This document shows, one piece after another, positions 16,367-23,794 of a DNA stretch of 29,547 bases (the stretch's first letter is position 1; each line of letters starts with the position of its first letter). The stretch is from NCBI GenBank assembly GCA_905372865.1, contig CAJPQT010000025.1:1-29547 (forward strand). Reading direction: 5' to 3'. Below the pieces are notes generated by a model. It saw only the letters and a program-made list of their open reading frames with translations, ran no database searches and was not told the DNA's origin. The position numbers and the translations under genes are program-made. The stretch is from an uncultured Centipeda sp. Lineage in GTDB: Bacteria > Bacillota > Negativicutes > Selenomonadales > Selenomonadaceae.

Positions 16367-17745
16367 AGCGCGTTCACGATCCTCTTGAAGTCCCGCCCTC
16401 GCTCCTCGTAGCCGCCGTACATATCAAAACTGGCACAGGCGGGTGAGAGCAGCACCGTCTGCGGGGGCGCGGCAAGGTCCCGCGCCGTCTGCACGGCCTT
16501 CTCCATGAGATAGCCTGCGCGGTGGATGTGCTCCGGTGCAATTCCCGCATCCAGTGCCGCTGCACCAAAGCGCTCCGCTGCATCGCCGACGAGGATCAGT
16601 TCATCGACGCGCGCCTGTACGAGCCCCATGAACTCCGTGAGGTCGGTCAGCTTGTCATCGCCGCCCGCGATCAGGATCATGTGGCCGTCGAATGCCTCAA
16701 GTGCCTTAATCGCCGAATCTGTATTCGTCGCCTTCGAATCGTTGTAGTAGCTGACACCGTCCAAGGTCCGCACGAACTCAATGCGGTGTTCCACGCCCTT
16801 GAACGCACGCAGGACGGGGCGCATCTCGGCGGGCATCACCCCCGCGAAGAAAGCCATCGCCGTTGCGGCAAGTGCGTTTTCGACGTTATGCCCGCCCGGA
16901 ATGCCAAGTTCTCGCGCAGGGATCAGCACATGCTCCGCACCGTCCCAGCGAATGACGATCATGCCGTCCGCACGCATGGCTGCGCCCTCCGCCAGCTCCG
17001 CACGGCGGCTGAAGAAGCACACTCTCCCCTTTGCACGCTCTGCCATGCGGCGCGTATGCGGATCGTCATAGTTCAACACGAGAACATCCTCCGCCGTCTG
17101 CGCGGCGAAGAGCTTTTCCTTCATCGCCTGATAGACCTCCATCGAACCGTGGCGGACAATGTGGTCGGGGGTCACGTTCAACTCTGCGACAATATGTGCG
17201 TGAAAATGCGCGGTCGCCTCCATCTGGTAGCTGGAGATCTCCGCAGCGATCGCACCGTCTGCGGGGGTCTCCTGTGCCACGTCGATGAGCGGCACACCGA
17301 TGTTGCCGCCGACCCCGACCGTCGGAAAATGCGCGCGCAGGAGCTCCCCAAGCAGGGTCGTCGTCGTCGTCTTTCCATTCGTCCCCGTGACGGCACAGAT
17401 GGGTGCACGTGCGATCTCCCCCGCGAGCTCCACCTCCGTGGTCACGCGGATCCCGCGTGCCCGCGCTGCCTGAACGAGCGGGATATGATCCGGCACGGCC
17501 GGAGACAAAACGATGAGATCCGTTCCCTCGATCAGTTCTTCCCTTTGTGCACCAAAGACGCAGGAGATTCCCTGCGTCCGCAAATCCTCAATATGTTTCT
17601 GCGTTACCGCATCTTTTTCCGCGTCCGCCTCTTCCTTTGCATCCGAGAGCGTCACGCGTGCGCCCGCCGCCGCAAGATACCTCGCCGCGGCAAAGCCGCT
17701 GATGCCCGCCCCAATGACGAGCGCAGACTGATTCTGATAGGACAA
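16363..17745 (-). CDS. murD: UDP-MurNAc-L-alanyl-D-glutamate ligase MurD
   Basis: Adds D-glutamate to UDP-MurNAc-L-alanine in the cytoplasm. The 460-residue protein has the N-terminal ALVIGAGISGFAAARYL Rossmann-like loop (8-24), the ATP loop GTNGKTTT (121-128), the central NVTPDHIVRHGS segment and the C-terminal YYNDSKATNTDS that marks MurD. The start is a TTG at 17745; a stop codon lies six codons upstream in frame and the purine-rich AAGGGGG sits about 10 nt before the TTG. A non-coding gap of 128 bp separates it from mraY, while its end overlaps murG by 4 nt. Confidence 0.96.
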   Translation of the reverse strand: MSYQNQSALVIGAGISGFAAARYLAAAGARVTLSDAKEEADAEKDAVTQKHIEDLRTQGISCVFGAQREELIEGTDLIVLSPAVPDHIPLVQAARARGIRVTTEVELAGEIARAPICAVTGTNGKTTTTTLLGELLRAHFPTVGVGGNIGVPLIDVAQETPADGAIAAEISSYQMEATAHFHAHIVAELNVTPDHIVRHGSMEVYQAMKEKLFAAQTAEDVLVLNYDDPHTRRMAERAKGRVCFFSRRAELAEGAAMRADGMIVIRWDGAEHVLIPARELGIPGGHNVENALAATAMAFFAGVMPAEMRPVLRAFKGVEHRIEFVRTLDGVSYYNDSKATNTDSAIKALEAFDGHMILIAGGDDKLTDLTEFMGLVQARVDELILVGDAAERFGAAALDAGIAPEHIHRAGYLMEKAVQTARDLAAPPQTVLLSPACASFDMYGGYEERGRDFKRIVNAL

Positions 17746-17873
17746 TTCCCCGTGTCCCCCTTATATTGTTGATGTAGGAAAGAAGCTCCATGCACTCCAC
17801 AATGCAACCCGCGGTGAAGCAGATCCTTGTTCGCGCAGCGAGGTGTTTGCATGGAGTACGCAGGTATATTCTT
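17746..17873 (-). other. 128-bp structured non-coding gap between mraY and murD
   Basis: The only gap over 100 bp inside the otherwise overlapping part of the cluster from murE to sbp. On the transcript strand, the segment CTCCATGCAAA (complement of 17846-17856) can pair with TGCATGGAG (complement of 17786-17794), or alternatively with TTGCAT plus GGAGT (complement of 17794-17807, with a 3-nt bulge). An inner CGCG/CGCG pair is also possible. Mutually exclusive pairing of this sort is seen in cis-regulatory leaders, but no T tract follows either hairpin. A weak promoter-like TTGTGC, 16 bp, TATACC overlaps the mraY end and the gap. No convincing frame or ribosome binding site for a small protein is present. 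Function unknown. Confidence 0.4.
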
Positions 17874-18860
17874 TTATGAAAACAGCACAACAATCCATGC
17901 GAGGAGCGCCCCCGCCGCGCCGACCGTCCAGAACGTGTAGACCACGCGTGTCTCGCTCCACCCGCCGAGTTCGAAGTGATGATGAATCGGACTCATGCGG
18001 AAGATCCGCTTTCCGCGCGTCTGAAACGAGATGACCTGCAGGATCACGGACAGCGCCTCACAGACAAAGACAAAGCCCACAATGGGCAGGAGTGCCTCTG
18101 TACGCGAGAGGATCGCGATGCCTGCAAGCCCCCCGCCGAGTGCGAGTGACCCCGTGTCCCCCATGAAGATTCTTGCCGGATGATGATTATACCACAAAAA
18201 ACCTATGCATGCACCAATTATTGCCGCAGAGAATACCATCAGCCCGCTGTCTGCATGATACAGGAGCGCCGCGTAGAAGAACGCCGCCACGGCAACGGTT
18301 CCGGAGGCAAGACCGTCCAGACCGTCCGTCAGATTAACGGCATTCGATGTGCCGACGAGGACGAATACGACAAGTACATAGTAAAGCGGGCCGATCTCCC
18401 ACATTTCACCCAGAACAGGCACCCATACACTTGTATCATGTCCAAGCAGCACACGCCCGATCAGAATCGTGACAAGGGAGATGAAGAGCTGACCGAGCAG
18501 CTTCTGATAGGCGCGCAGGCCGAGGTTGCGCTTTTTGACCACTTTGATGTAGTCATCCGCAAAGCCGAGCAGAAAATGCCCGAGGAAGATGAAGAGCACG
18601 AGCAGCGTCGTCACCGTAAGCGGTGCAAAGAGCAGCGTCGCCGCGGTCACGGCGAGGACGATCATCACGCCGCCCATCGTCGGTGTCCCGCTCTTCTGCT
18701 GATGGCTGGCGGGTCCCTCCTCGCGAATGCTCTGCCCATATTTCAGACGGTGCAGCATCGGCAAAAAGTAGACGCCGCTGAACAGAACAATGGCGAGAGC
18801 TGTCACAAAGGTCAGCAGAATGCACAGCTGTGGCGATAAAAGATCCAAGATATGTTCCAT
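17874..18860 (-). CDS. mraY: Phospho-MurNAc-pentapeptide translocase MraY
   Basis: Integral membrane enzyme that transfers phospho-MurNAc-pentapeptide to undecaprenyl phosphate, making lipid I. The 328-residue length and about ten hydrophobic helices are typical. Diagnostic segments are the magnesium-binding GFADDYIKVVKKRNLGL, NAVNLTDGLDGLASG, FMGDTGSLALGG and the PIHHHFE loop near the C-terminus. The ATG overlaps the murF stop (ATGA), implying coupled translation. Downstream is the unusual 128-bp gap before murD. Confidence 0.97.
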   Translation of the reverse strand: MEHILDLLSPQLCILLTFVTALAIVLFSGVYFLPMLHRLKYGQSIREEGPASHQQKSGTPTMGGVMIVLAVTAATLLFAPLTVTTLLVLFIFLGHFLLGFADDYIKVVKKRNLGLRAYQKLLGQLFISLVTILIGRVLLGHDTSVWVPVLGEMWEIGPLYYVLVVFVLVGTSNAVNLTDGLDGLASGTVAVAAFFYAALLYHADSGLMVFSAAIIGACIGFLWYNHHPARIFMGDTGSLALGGGLAGIAILSRTEALLPIVGFVFVCEALSVILQVISFQTRGKRIFRMSPIHHHFELGGWSETRVVYTFWTVGAAGALLAWIVVLFS

Positions 18861-20266
18861 CAGTGCCCCGCTTCCTCCCCCGTCAGGAGGGCAATGACCG
18901 CTTCCATTTTCATGCCGCGTGATCCCTTGAAAAGGACTGTGTCCCCATCTCTGAGAAGTGCGCGCAGATGCTCCGCCGCCGCCTCATGCGTCGCGGCGTG
19001 ACGGCATACGGGACAGCCCGCCGCTTCTGCCGCCTCGTGCATCCACTGTGCCTGTGGACCGTAGGTCACAAGCGCCGCAAAGCCGAGTTCGGCAGCCCTG
19101 CGCCCGATCTCCCGGTGTGCCTCCTCGGCCGCGTCGCCAAGCTCCAGCATATCGCCAAGCACGGCGATCCTGCGCCCATGATAGAGCGCTGCCGTCGTTT
19201 CGAGCGCAGCACGCATGGACGAGGGGCTTGCATTGTAGGCATCGTTGATGAGCCGCCATGCGCCGACCGTGTGTACCTCATAGCGCATCTTGCTCGGAGC
19301 GAGGGCACACAGTCCGGCCTGGATCTCCTGCGGCGTGAGCCCAAGGACAAATCCTGCCGCAAGTGCCGCGAGAGCATTGCTGACGTTGTGCCGTCCCGCA
19401 AGCGGAATGCTGTAATCATGACGCTCATTTGCCCACGTCACCATGAACTGCGCGCCGTCCGCCGCAAGGCGCAGTGCCTCGGCACGGACATCCGCATCCG
19501 CCTTGAGGCCATAGGTGAGAACGCGTACACCGTCCGCCGCGCAGGAGCGCATGGCGGCGACACGTTCATCGTCCGCATTGAGGATCACCGTGCCGCCCGC
19601 AGGGATCGCCTGCACAAGCTCTGCCTTCGCTTTTGCAATGTTCTCGATGGAGCCGAGCAGCTCCATATGCACCTCGCAGACATTCGTCACGATGCCGATG
19701 GTCGGCGCAGCAGCCGGCGCGAGTGCCGCGATCTGCCCGAGGCCGCGCATGCCGATCTCCACGACGGCGGCAGTATCTTTCTCCGTGATGCCGAGCAGCG
19801 TCAGCGGCAGACCGACCTCGTTGTTGTAGTTCGCCGCCGTGCGGCAGACCGGGCCACGTCCCGAGAGAACAGCCGCCGTCAGGTCCTTCGTTGTCGTCTT
19901 GCCGTTCGATCCCGTGACCGCGACGACGGGGATATCGAACTTCATCCTCCACGCATGCGCGATTGCCTGATATGCCGCAAGGGTATCCCCCACTGTGAGG
20001 ACAGCACCCTGCGCCTTCTTCAGCTCCTTCTGCACGGAGGCAGAAAGCGGTGTGCTGACGAGAACTGCCGCCGCGCCTTTTTGAAGTGCCTCTGCGGCAA
20101 AGTCCGCGCCGTCGAAATTCTCCCCGCACAGGGCGACAAAGAGGTCGCCCGCCGCGATCTTGCGCGTGTCCGTCGTGATGTGGGGAATGGTTTCATTCCT
20201 GTGCAGGTTTCCGCTATGCAGCACGGCTCCTGTTGCCGCGAGCACTTCCTCCCATATCATCGTCAT
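18860..20266 (-). CDS. murF: UDP-MurNAc-tripeptide:D-Ala-D-Ala ligase MurF
   Basis: Adds the D-Ala-D-Ala dipeptide to UDP-MurNAc-tripeptide in the cytoplasm, using the product of the Ddl domain encoded downstream in the same cluster. Motifs include TTDTRKIAAGDLFVAL in the N-terminal domain, the ATP loop VTGSNGKTTTKD, and LINDAYNASPSSM typical of MurF. The frame is open 15 codons further upstream inside murE, but the product then has an atypical N-terminus. The start is placed at 20266 (MTMIWEEVLAATG) or possibly 20260, both close behind GGTGA at the murE stop. Length from 20266 is 468 residues. It overlaps mraY at its end. Confidence 0.95.
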   Translation of the reverse strand: MTMIWEEVLAATGAVLHSGNLHRNETIPHITTDTRKIAAGDLFVALCGENFDGADFAAEALQKGAAAVLVSTPLSASVQKELKKAQGAVLTVGDTLAAYQAIAHAWRMKFDIPVVAVTGSNGKTTTKDLTAAVLSGRGPVCRTAANYNNEVGLPLTLLGITEKDTAAVVEIGMRGLGQIAALAPAAAPTIGIVTNVCEVHMELLGSIENIAKAKAELVQAIPAGGTVILNADDERVAAMRSCAADGVRVLTYGLKADADVRAEALRLAADGAQFMVTWANERHDYSIPLAGRHNVSNALAALAAGFVLGLTPQEIQAGLCALAPSKMRYEVHTVGAWRLINDAYNASPSSMRAALETTAALYHGRRIAVLGDMLELGDAAEEAHREIGRRAAELGFAALVTYGPQAQWMHEAAEAAGCPVCRHAATHEAAAEHLRALLRDGDTVLFKGSRGMKMEAVIALLTGEEAGH

Positions 20267-20267
20267 C

Positions 20268-21752
20268 TCACCGTCCCCCGATTGCTTCACGTGCCGTCTC
20301 GCGGTCGTCAAAATGGATTGTTTTATCCTTTAATATCTGATATGTCTCATGGCCCTTGCCAAGGATAACGACCGTATCGCCCTTCTGTGCCGTCTGAACG
20401 GCATGAAAAATCGCCGTGCGGCGATCGACGAGCTTTTCGTACGGCTTTGTTCCGATGACGGGCAGAACGCCCGTCTCCACCTCGTCCAAGATTGCCGCAG
20501 GGTTCTCCGTCCGCGGATTGTCCGAGGTCAGCACGACGACATCCGCAAGCTCCGCCGCCATGCGCCCCATGATGGGACGTTTCGTCCGATCGCGGTCACC
20601 GCCGCAGCCGAACACGGCGATGATCCGCCCCGCCGTCACGGCACGCGCCGTGCGCAGGACATTCTCCATGCCGTCCGGTGTGTGCGCATAGTCCACAATG
20701 ACGGAGAAGTCCTGCCCTGCACGCACGAGCTCGAAACGCCCCGGTACGCCTGTGAACGCACGGAGCGCTGACACAATATCCTCTGCGGATATTTTTTCTG
20801 CAAGTGCCGCACCCGTCGCCGCGAGCACGTTGGACACGTTGAACAGCCCCGTGATGCCGATGTGCAGATGTCCCAGCGGTGCGCCTTCATGGACGAGTGT
20901 CAGTTCCATCCCGTCCTGCGCGAGATGCACATCCCGTGCTGCCAGATCGGCAGACTGCTCCACCCCGTAGGAGATGATGGGGCAGCGTGTATGCGCACGC
21001 ATGGTTGCAGACGCTCCGTCATCCGCATTGAGCACCGCTGTCTTGCCCGACTTTGCCCCCTGCTCCGACACGAGATCAAAGAGCCTCGCCTTTGCCCGCG
21101 CGTAGTTCTCCATCGTCTTGTGGTAGTCGAGGTGATCCTGCGTCAGATTCGTGAATACCGCCGTATCGAACTCAATGCCGGCCACACGTCCCTGGTCGAG
21201 TGCGTGGGAGGAGACCTCCATGACCACGACATCCATTCCGCGCGTACGCATCTCGGCGAGCAGCTGCTGCATGACGATGACATCGGGGGTCGTGTTCGCC
21301 GTGGGGAATACCTCGTCCTCCATCATCACCTGAATCGTGCCGACGAGCCCGACACGCTTCCCCGCATGGCGCAGGATCGCGCGCAGGAGATAGCTTGTCG
21401 TCGTCTTGCCGTTCGTCCCCGTGATGCCGATCACGCGAATGCTGCGCGCGGGATAGTCATAGAAATAGGGTGTAATCACATCCAGTGCCTCTTGGATGTT
21501 CGGCACATGGAGGACGGAGAGACCTGCGGGCACATCGACATTTTCCCGTTCCGTCAAAATAGCGCGAGCTCCCGCCCGCGCCACATTCGGTATAAAGCTG
21601 TGTGCATCCACATGAGCGCCCGCAATGCAGGCAAAAAGCGCTCCCTCCCGAACGCAGCGCGAGTCCCGTTCGATGCTCGTGATTTCGGCATCGTCTCCCA
21701 AGAGCCGTGCATTCGGCAGAAGGGCAGCCAGTTCTGTCAATCGCTTTATCAT
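20268..21752 (-). CDS. murE: UDP-MurNAc-dipeptide:meso-DAP ligase MurE
   Basis: Adds the third stem-peptide residue. The 494-residue protein has the N-terminal TSIERDSRCVREGALF uridine-binding region, the ATP loop GITGTNGKTTTSYLL and the residue-selecting motif DNPR (411-414, followed by TENP). In characterised MurE enzymes DNPR indicates meso-diaminopimelate rather than lysine, which fits the asd-dapB genes upstream. I start at the ATG at 21752 (MIKRLTELAALLP), the usual family N-terminus; an in-frame ATG at 21773 lies within ftsL and lacks a ribosome binding site. ftsI normally sits between ftsL and murE; the 7-nt separation here shows it is absent from this place. Confidence 0.96.
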   Translation of the reverse strand: MIKRLTELAALLPNARLLGDDAEITSIERDSRCVREGALFACIAGAHVDAHSFIPNVARAGARAILTERENVDVPAGLSVLHVPNIQEALDVITPYFYDYPARSIRVIGITGTNGKTTTSYLLRAILRHAGKRVGLVGTIQVMMEDEVFPTANTTPDVIVMQQLLAEMRTRGMDVVVMEVSSHALDQGRVAGIEFDTAVFTNLTQDHLDYHKTMENYARAKARLFDLVSEQGAKSGKTAVLNADDGASATMRAHTRCPIISYGVEQSADLAARDVHLAQDGMELTLVHEGAPLGHLHIGITGLFNVSNVLAATGAALAEKISAEDIVSALRAFTGVPGRFELVRAGQDFSVIVDYAHTPDGMENVLRTARAVTAGRIIAVFGCGGDRDRTKRPIMGRMAAELADVVVLTSDNPRTENPAAILDEVETGVLPVIGTKPYEKLVDRRTAIFHAVQTAQKGDTVVILGKGHETYQILKDKTIHFDDRETAREAIGGR

Positions 21753-21759
21753 CCGCCCA

Positions 21760-22128
21760 TCATTCCCCTTCATGCGAAAAATACATGTTCTGCGGCACCT
21801 GCATATGCAGCTGCTCTACGGCAATCGACTCGATGCGTGCCGGCGACTTCAGCTGCGCGATCTCGATCTTGAGCCGCTCATTCTCCTGCTCGAGCTGATC
21901 AGCCGTCTGCTGCGTGTCGAGCAGGGTATATCCATTCTTTGCCCCGATGCCGCCGAGCAGCGTCACGACCATCGCACCGAACGCGATGAGGAAGAAGATC
22001 GCACGCAGGCAGTTGCGCAGGTTCGTATTGACCTCTCGCCGGATCAGCGGTTCCTTCGGCGGCTCCGCCTGTGGTGCGGGCAGTACCGCTTCCTCGTATT
22101 CGTACGTATATATTTTGCGTGCCGGCAT
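21760..22128 (-). CDS. ftsL: FtsL-like cell division protein
   Basis: A 122-residue bitopic protein: a 38-residue cytoplasmic tail with Pro/Glu-rich segments, one membrane helix (about 41-61, LRAIFFLIAFGAMVVTLLGG) and a leucine-zipper-like coiled coil (about 70-92, TQQTADQLEQENERLKIEI). This architecture and its place after rsmH are diagnostic of FtsL/DivIC-type divisome proteins even though sequence identity in the family is low. GGAGGTGAG lies just before the ATG. Its usual partner ftsI is not encoded next to it. Confidence 0.85.
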   Translation of the reverse strand: MPARKIYTYEYEEAVLPAPQAEPPKEPLIRREVNTNLRNCLRAIFFLIAFGAMVVTLLGGIGAKNGYTLLDTQQTADQLEQENERLKIEIAQLKSPARIESIAVEQLHMQVPQNMYFSHEGE

Positions 22129-22164
22129 GTGCCCTCACCTCCTTTATCTGTGAATGATTCCTCT

Positions 22165-23100
22165 TTATAACTTCTCTGCAACACGCAGCTTTGCGCTCTT
22201 CGCCCGTGCATTCGCCGCACATTCACGTGCGCTTGCCGCACACGCCTTGCCGATCAGCCGCACCTCCGACACATGTCCGCAGATGCAGACGGGCGTTCTT
22301 GGCGGGCAGGTACAGCCCTGTGCGAGTTCTTTCAATGTTTTCTTTACAATCCGATCTTCAAGCGAGTGAAACGTAATGACTGCGAGCCGCCCGCCTGTGC
22401 GGAGTGCGTGCACGGCATCTTTGACTGCAGCAGAGAGAATCGTCAGCTCCTCGTTGACCTCGATGCGGATCGCCTGAAAGACGCGCTTGGCGGGATGTCC
22501 GCCCTTCGCGCGCACCTGCTTCGGCACGGCGCGATCAATGACATCAACGAGTTGTCCCGTCGTCTCGATGGGATGGGACTTTCGAGCCTCCTCGATGAAT
22601 GCGGCAATGCGCTTTGCCCAGCGTTCCTCGCCGTAGCGGTAGAAGATCTCCATCAGCGCATCGGCAGTATACTCATTGACGACCGTGCGCGCGCTCCGTG
22701 GGCTGCGCCGATCCATGCGCATATCGAGCGGCGCGTCCTGCATATAGGAGAAGCCGCGCTCCGCCGTATCAATCTGGGGCGATGAGATGCCGAGGTCGAA
22801 GAGGATGCCGTCCACAGACGAAATTCCCTCTGCCGCAAGAATGTCCCGCAAATGACGAAAATTATCGCGTACAAGCGTCACCTTGCATTGCGCATCCGCA
22901 AGGCGTTCACGCGCCGCAGCAATCGCCAGTTCGTCCTGATCAATGCCGATGAGCCGCCCTTTCGCCGAAAGCTGCGCCGCAATGCGTCCCGCATGTCCCG
23001 CGCCGCCGAGGGTGCAGTCCACATAGATGCCGTCCGAGCGAATCGCAAGTGCGTCGATCGTCTCCTCGGGCAGGACGCTCACATGGTGGAAGGCGCTCAT
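22165..23100 (-). CDS. rsmH: 16S rRNA m4C1402 methyltransferase RsmH (MraW)
   Basis: S-adenosylmethionine-dependent methylation of the base N4 of C1402 in 16S rRNA. The 311-residue length is normal. Motifs are HVSVLPEETIDAL at the N-terminus, the SAM-binding CTLGGAGHAGRIA, LFDLGISSPQID and the C-terminal VITFHSLEDRIVKK. A cysteine-rich segment (CTCPPRTPVCICG) near the C-terminus is common in Firmicutes RsmH. The start overlaps the mraZ stop by 4 nt; ftsL follows after 36 nt. Confidence 0.97.
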   Translation of the reverse strand: MSAFHHVSVLPEETIDALAIRSDGIYVDCTLGGAGHAGRIAAQLSAKGRLIGIDQDELAIAAARERLADAQCKVTLVRDNFRHLRDILAAEGISSVDGILFDLGISSPQIDTAERGFSYMQDAPLDMRMDRRSPRSARTVVNEYTADALMEIFYRYGEERWAKRIAAFIEEARKSHPIETTGQLVDVIDRAVPKQVRAKGGHPAKRVFQAIRIEVNEELTILSAAVKDAVHALRTGGRLAVITFHSLEDRIVKKTLKELAQGCTCPPRTPVCICGHVSEVRLIGKACAASARECAANARAKSAKLRVAEKL

Positions 23101-23540
23101 ATCGTAATCCCATAGCCCGCGAGCTGCGTCGAGATCTCCGTGATGTTCGGATCGACCTCACCCGCATAGCGCAGCCACTTCTCCTTGTCCCAGACCTCGA
23201 TGCGCGCATCCGCCCCCGTGAGGATGACATCCTGCTTGAGCCCGATGTTCGCATAGGCACGCAGATTCGCGGGGACAAGGAACCGCCCCTGCTTGTCGCA
23301 TTCGAGCGTACGTGCACCTGCGATAAAGAAGCGTGCAAAGGCGCGTGCGTTCGGATCGGCAATGGAGAGCGTGCGCAGCTTGGCCGCGAACTCGTCCCAT
23401 GCCGCCTGCGGAAAGAGGAAAAGGCTGCCGTCGAGCCCCTTCGTGATGATGAAGGAGACCCCTAGTTCCTGCCGAAAATCGGCAGGCAGAATGACGCGGC
23501 CCTTGGCATCAATGCTGTGGGCATATTCCCCCATGAACAT
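23097..23540 (-). CDS. mraZ: Transcriptional regulator MraZ
   Basis: A 147-residue ring-forming DNA-binding protein that represses or tunes the dcw operon it heads. Two tandem SpoVT/AbrB-like half-domains are visible: YAHSIDAKGRVILPADFRQ (about 6-24) and LECDKQGRFLVPANLRA (about 77-93), each with the family DxxGR core. The ATG at 23540 has GGGTGGTG about 8 nt upstream; an ATG two codons later is a minor alternative. It is the first gene of the cluster, preceded by matching binding repeats and a strong promoter. Confidence 0.96.
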   Translation of the reverse strand: MFMGEYAHSIDAKGRVILPADFRQELGVSFIITKGLDGSLFLFPQAAWDEFAAKLRTLSIADPNARAFARFFIAGARTLECDKQGRFLVPANLRAYANIGLKQDVILTGADARIEVWDKEKWLRYAGEVDPNITEISTQLAGYGITI

Positions 23541-23547
23541 CCGGCCG

Positions 23548-23604
23548 CACCACCCTTCTGGATCTACTCACCACTTCGTGGCACATACCACCACAATTCA
23601 CCAC
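23548..23604 (-). promoter_or_regulatory. MraZ-box array: GTGGTG repeats on a 10-bp period
   Basis: On the minus strand GTGGTG occurs four times, seen as CACCAC at 23548, 23569, 23589 and 23599 on the plus strand. The offsets are 21, 20 and 10 bp, so all copies lie on nearly the same face of the helix. The pair nearest the promoter is GTGGTG-4 nt-GTGGTG. Known MraZ operators are short G-rich direct repeats with a 10-bp period. The repeats begin just downstream of the predicted transcription start, fitting autoregulation by MraZ. Confidence 0.7.
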
Positions 23605-23615
23605 TTTTACTAACA

Positions 23616-23644
23616 GTTATAGCAAAAACACCTATTTTTTTCAA
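23616..23644 (-). promoter_or_regulatory. Promoter of the dcw cluster (upstream of mraZ)
   Basis: On the minus strand TTGAAA (complement of 23639-23644), exactly 17 bp, then TATAAC (complement of 23616-23621): a strong sigma-70 match. Predicted transcription would start around 23609, just ahead of the MraZ repeats, with a leader of about 70 nt before mraZ. Confidence 0.75.
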
Positions 23645-23681
23645 GAAAACAGGTGTTCCTTTTTTATGCCCGTATACATCA

Positions 23682-23725
23682 AAAATCCCTCTTACTCCTT
23701 GAAATAAAAGGAGCAGAGGGATTTT
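23682..23725. terminator. Second hairpin terminator between asd and mraZ, symmetric
   Basis: An 11-bp outer stem AAAATCCCTCT / AGAGGGATTTT (23682-23692 and 23715-23725) with an inner TCCTT / AAGGA pair (23696-23700 and 23708-23712). Flanking A and T runs make it able to stop transcription from either side. It follows the asd terminator in tandem. Confidence 0.7.
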
Positions 23726-23743
23726 ATCCAACGTGTCTGAGAA

Positions 23744-23781
23744 TAAAAAAAGGACTTATCTCCCATTTGGAAATAAGTCCC
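23744..23781 (-). terminator. Rho-independent terminator after asd
   Basis: On the minus strand an 8-bp stem GGACTTAT / ATAAGTCC (plus-strand arms at 23773-23780 and 23752-23759) is followed by seven T residues. It lies 14 nt after the asd stop codon. Confidence 0.85.
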
Positions 23782-23794
23782 TAAGATCTTCTGT

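Noticed and set aside
17588..17893. Minus-strand frame crossing the mraY-murD gap, considered as a small extra gene
   Set aside because: Most of it lies inside the murD start region in another frame and the mraY end. No start with a ribosome binding site and no membrane or domain pattern was found.
20267..20311. Upstream in-frame start for murF inside murE
   Set aside because: It would add 15 residues unlike any MurF N-terminus and has no ribosome binding site; the ATG codons after the murE stop are better.
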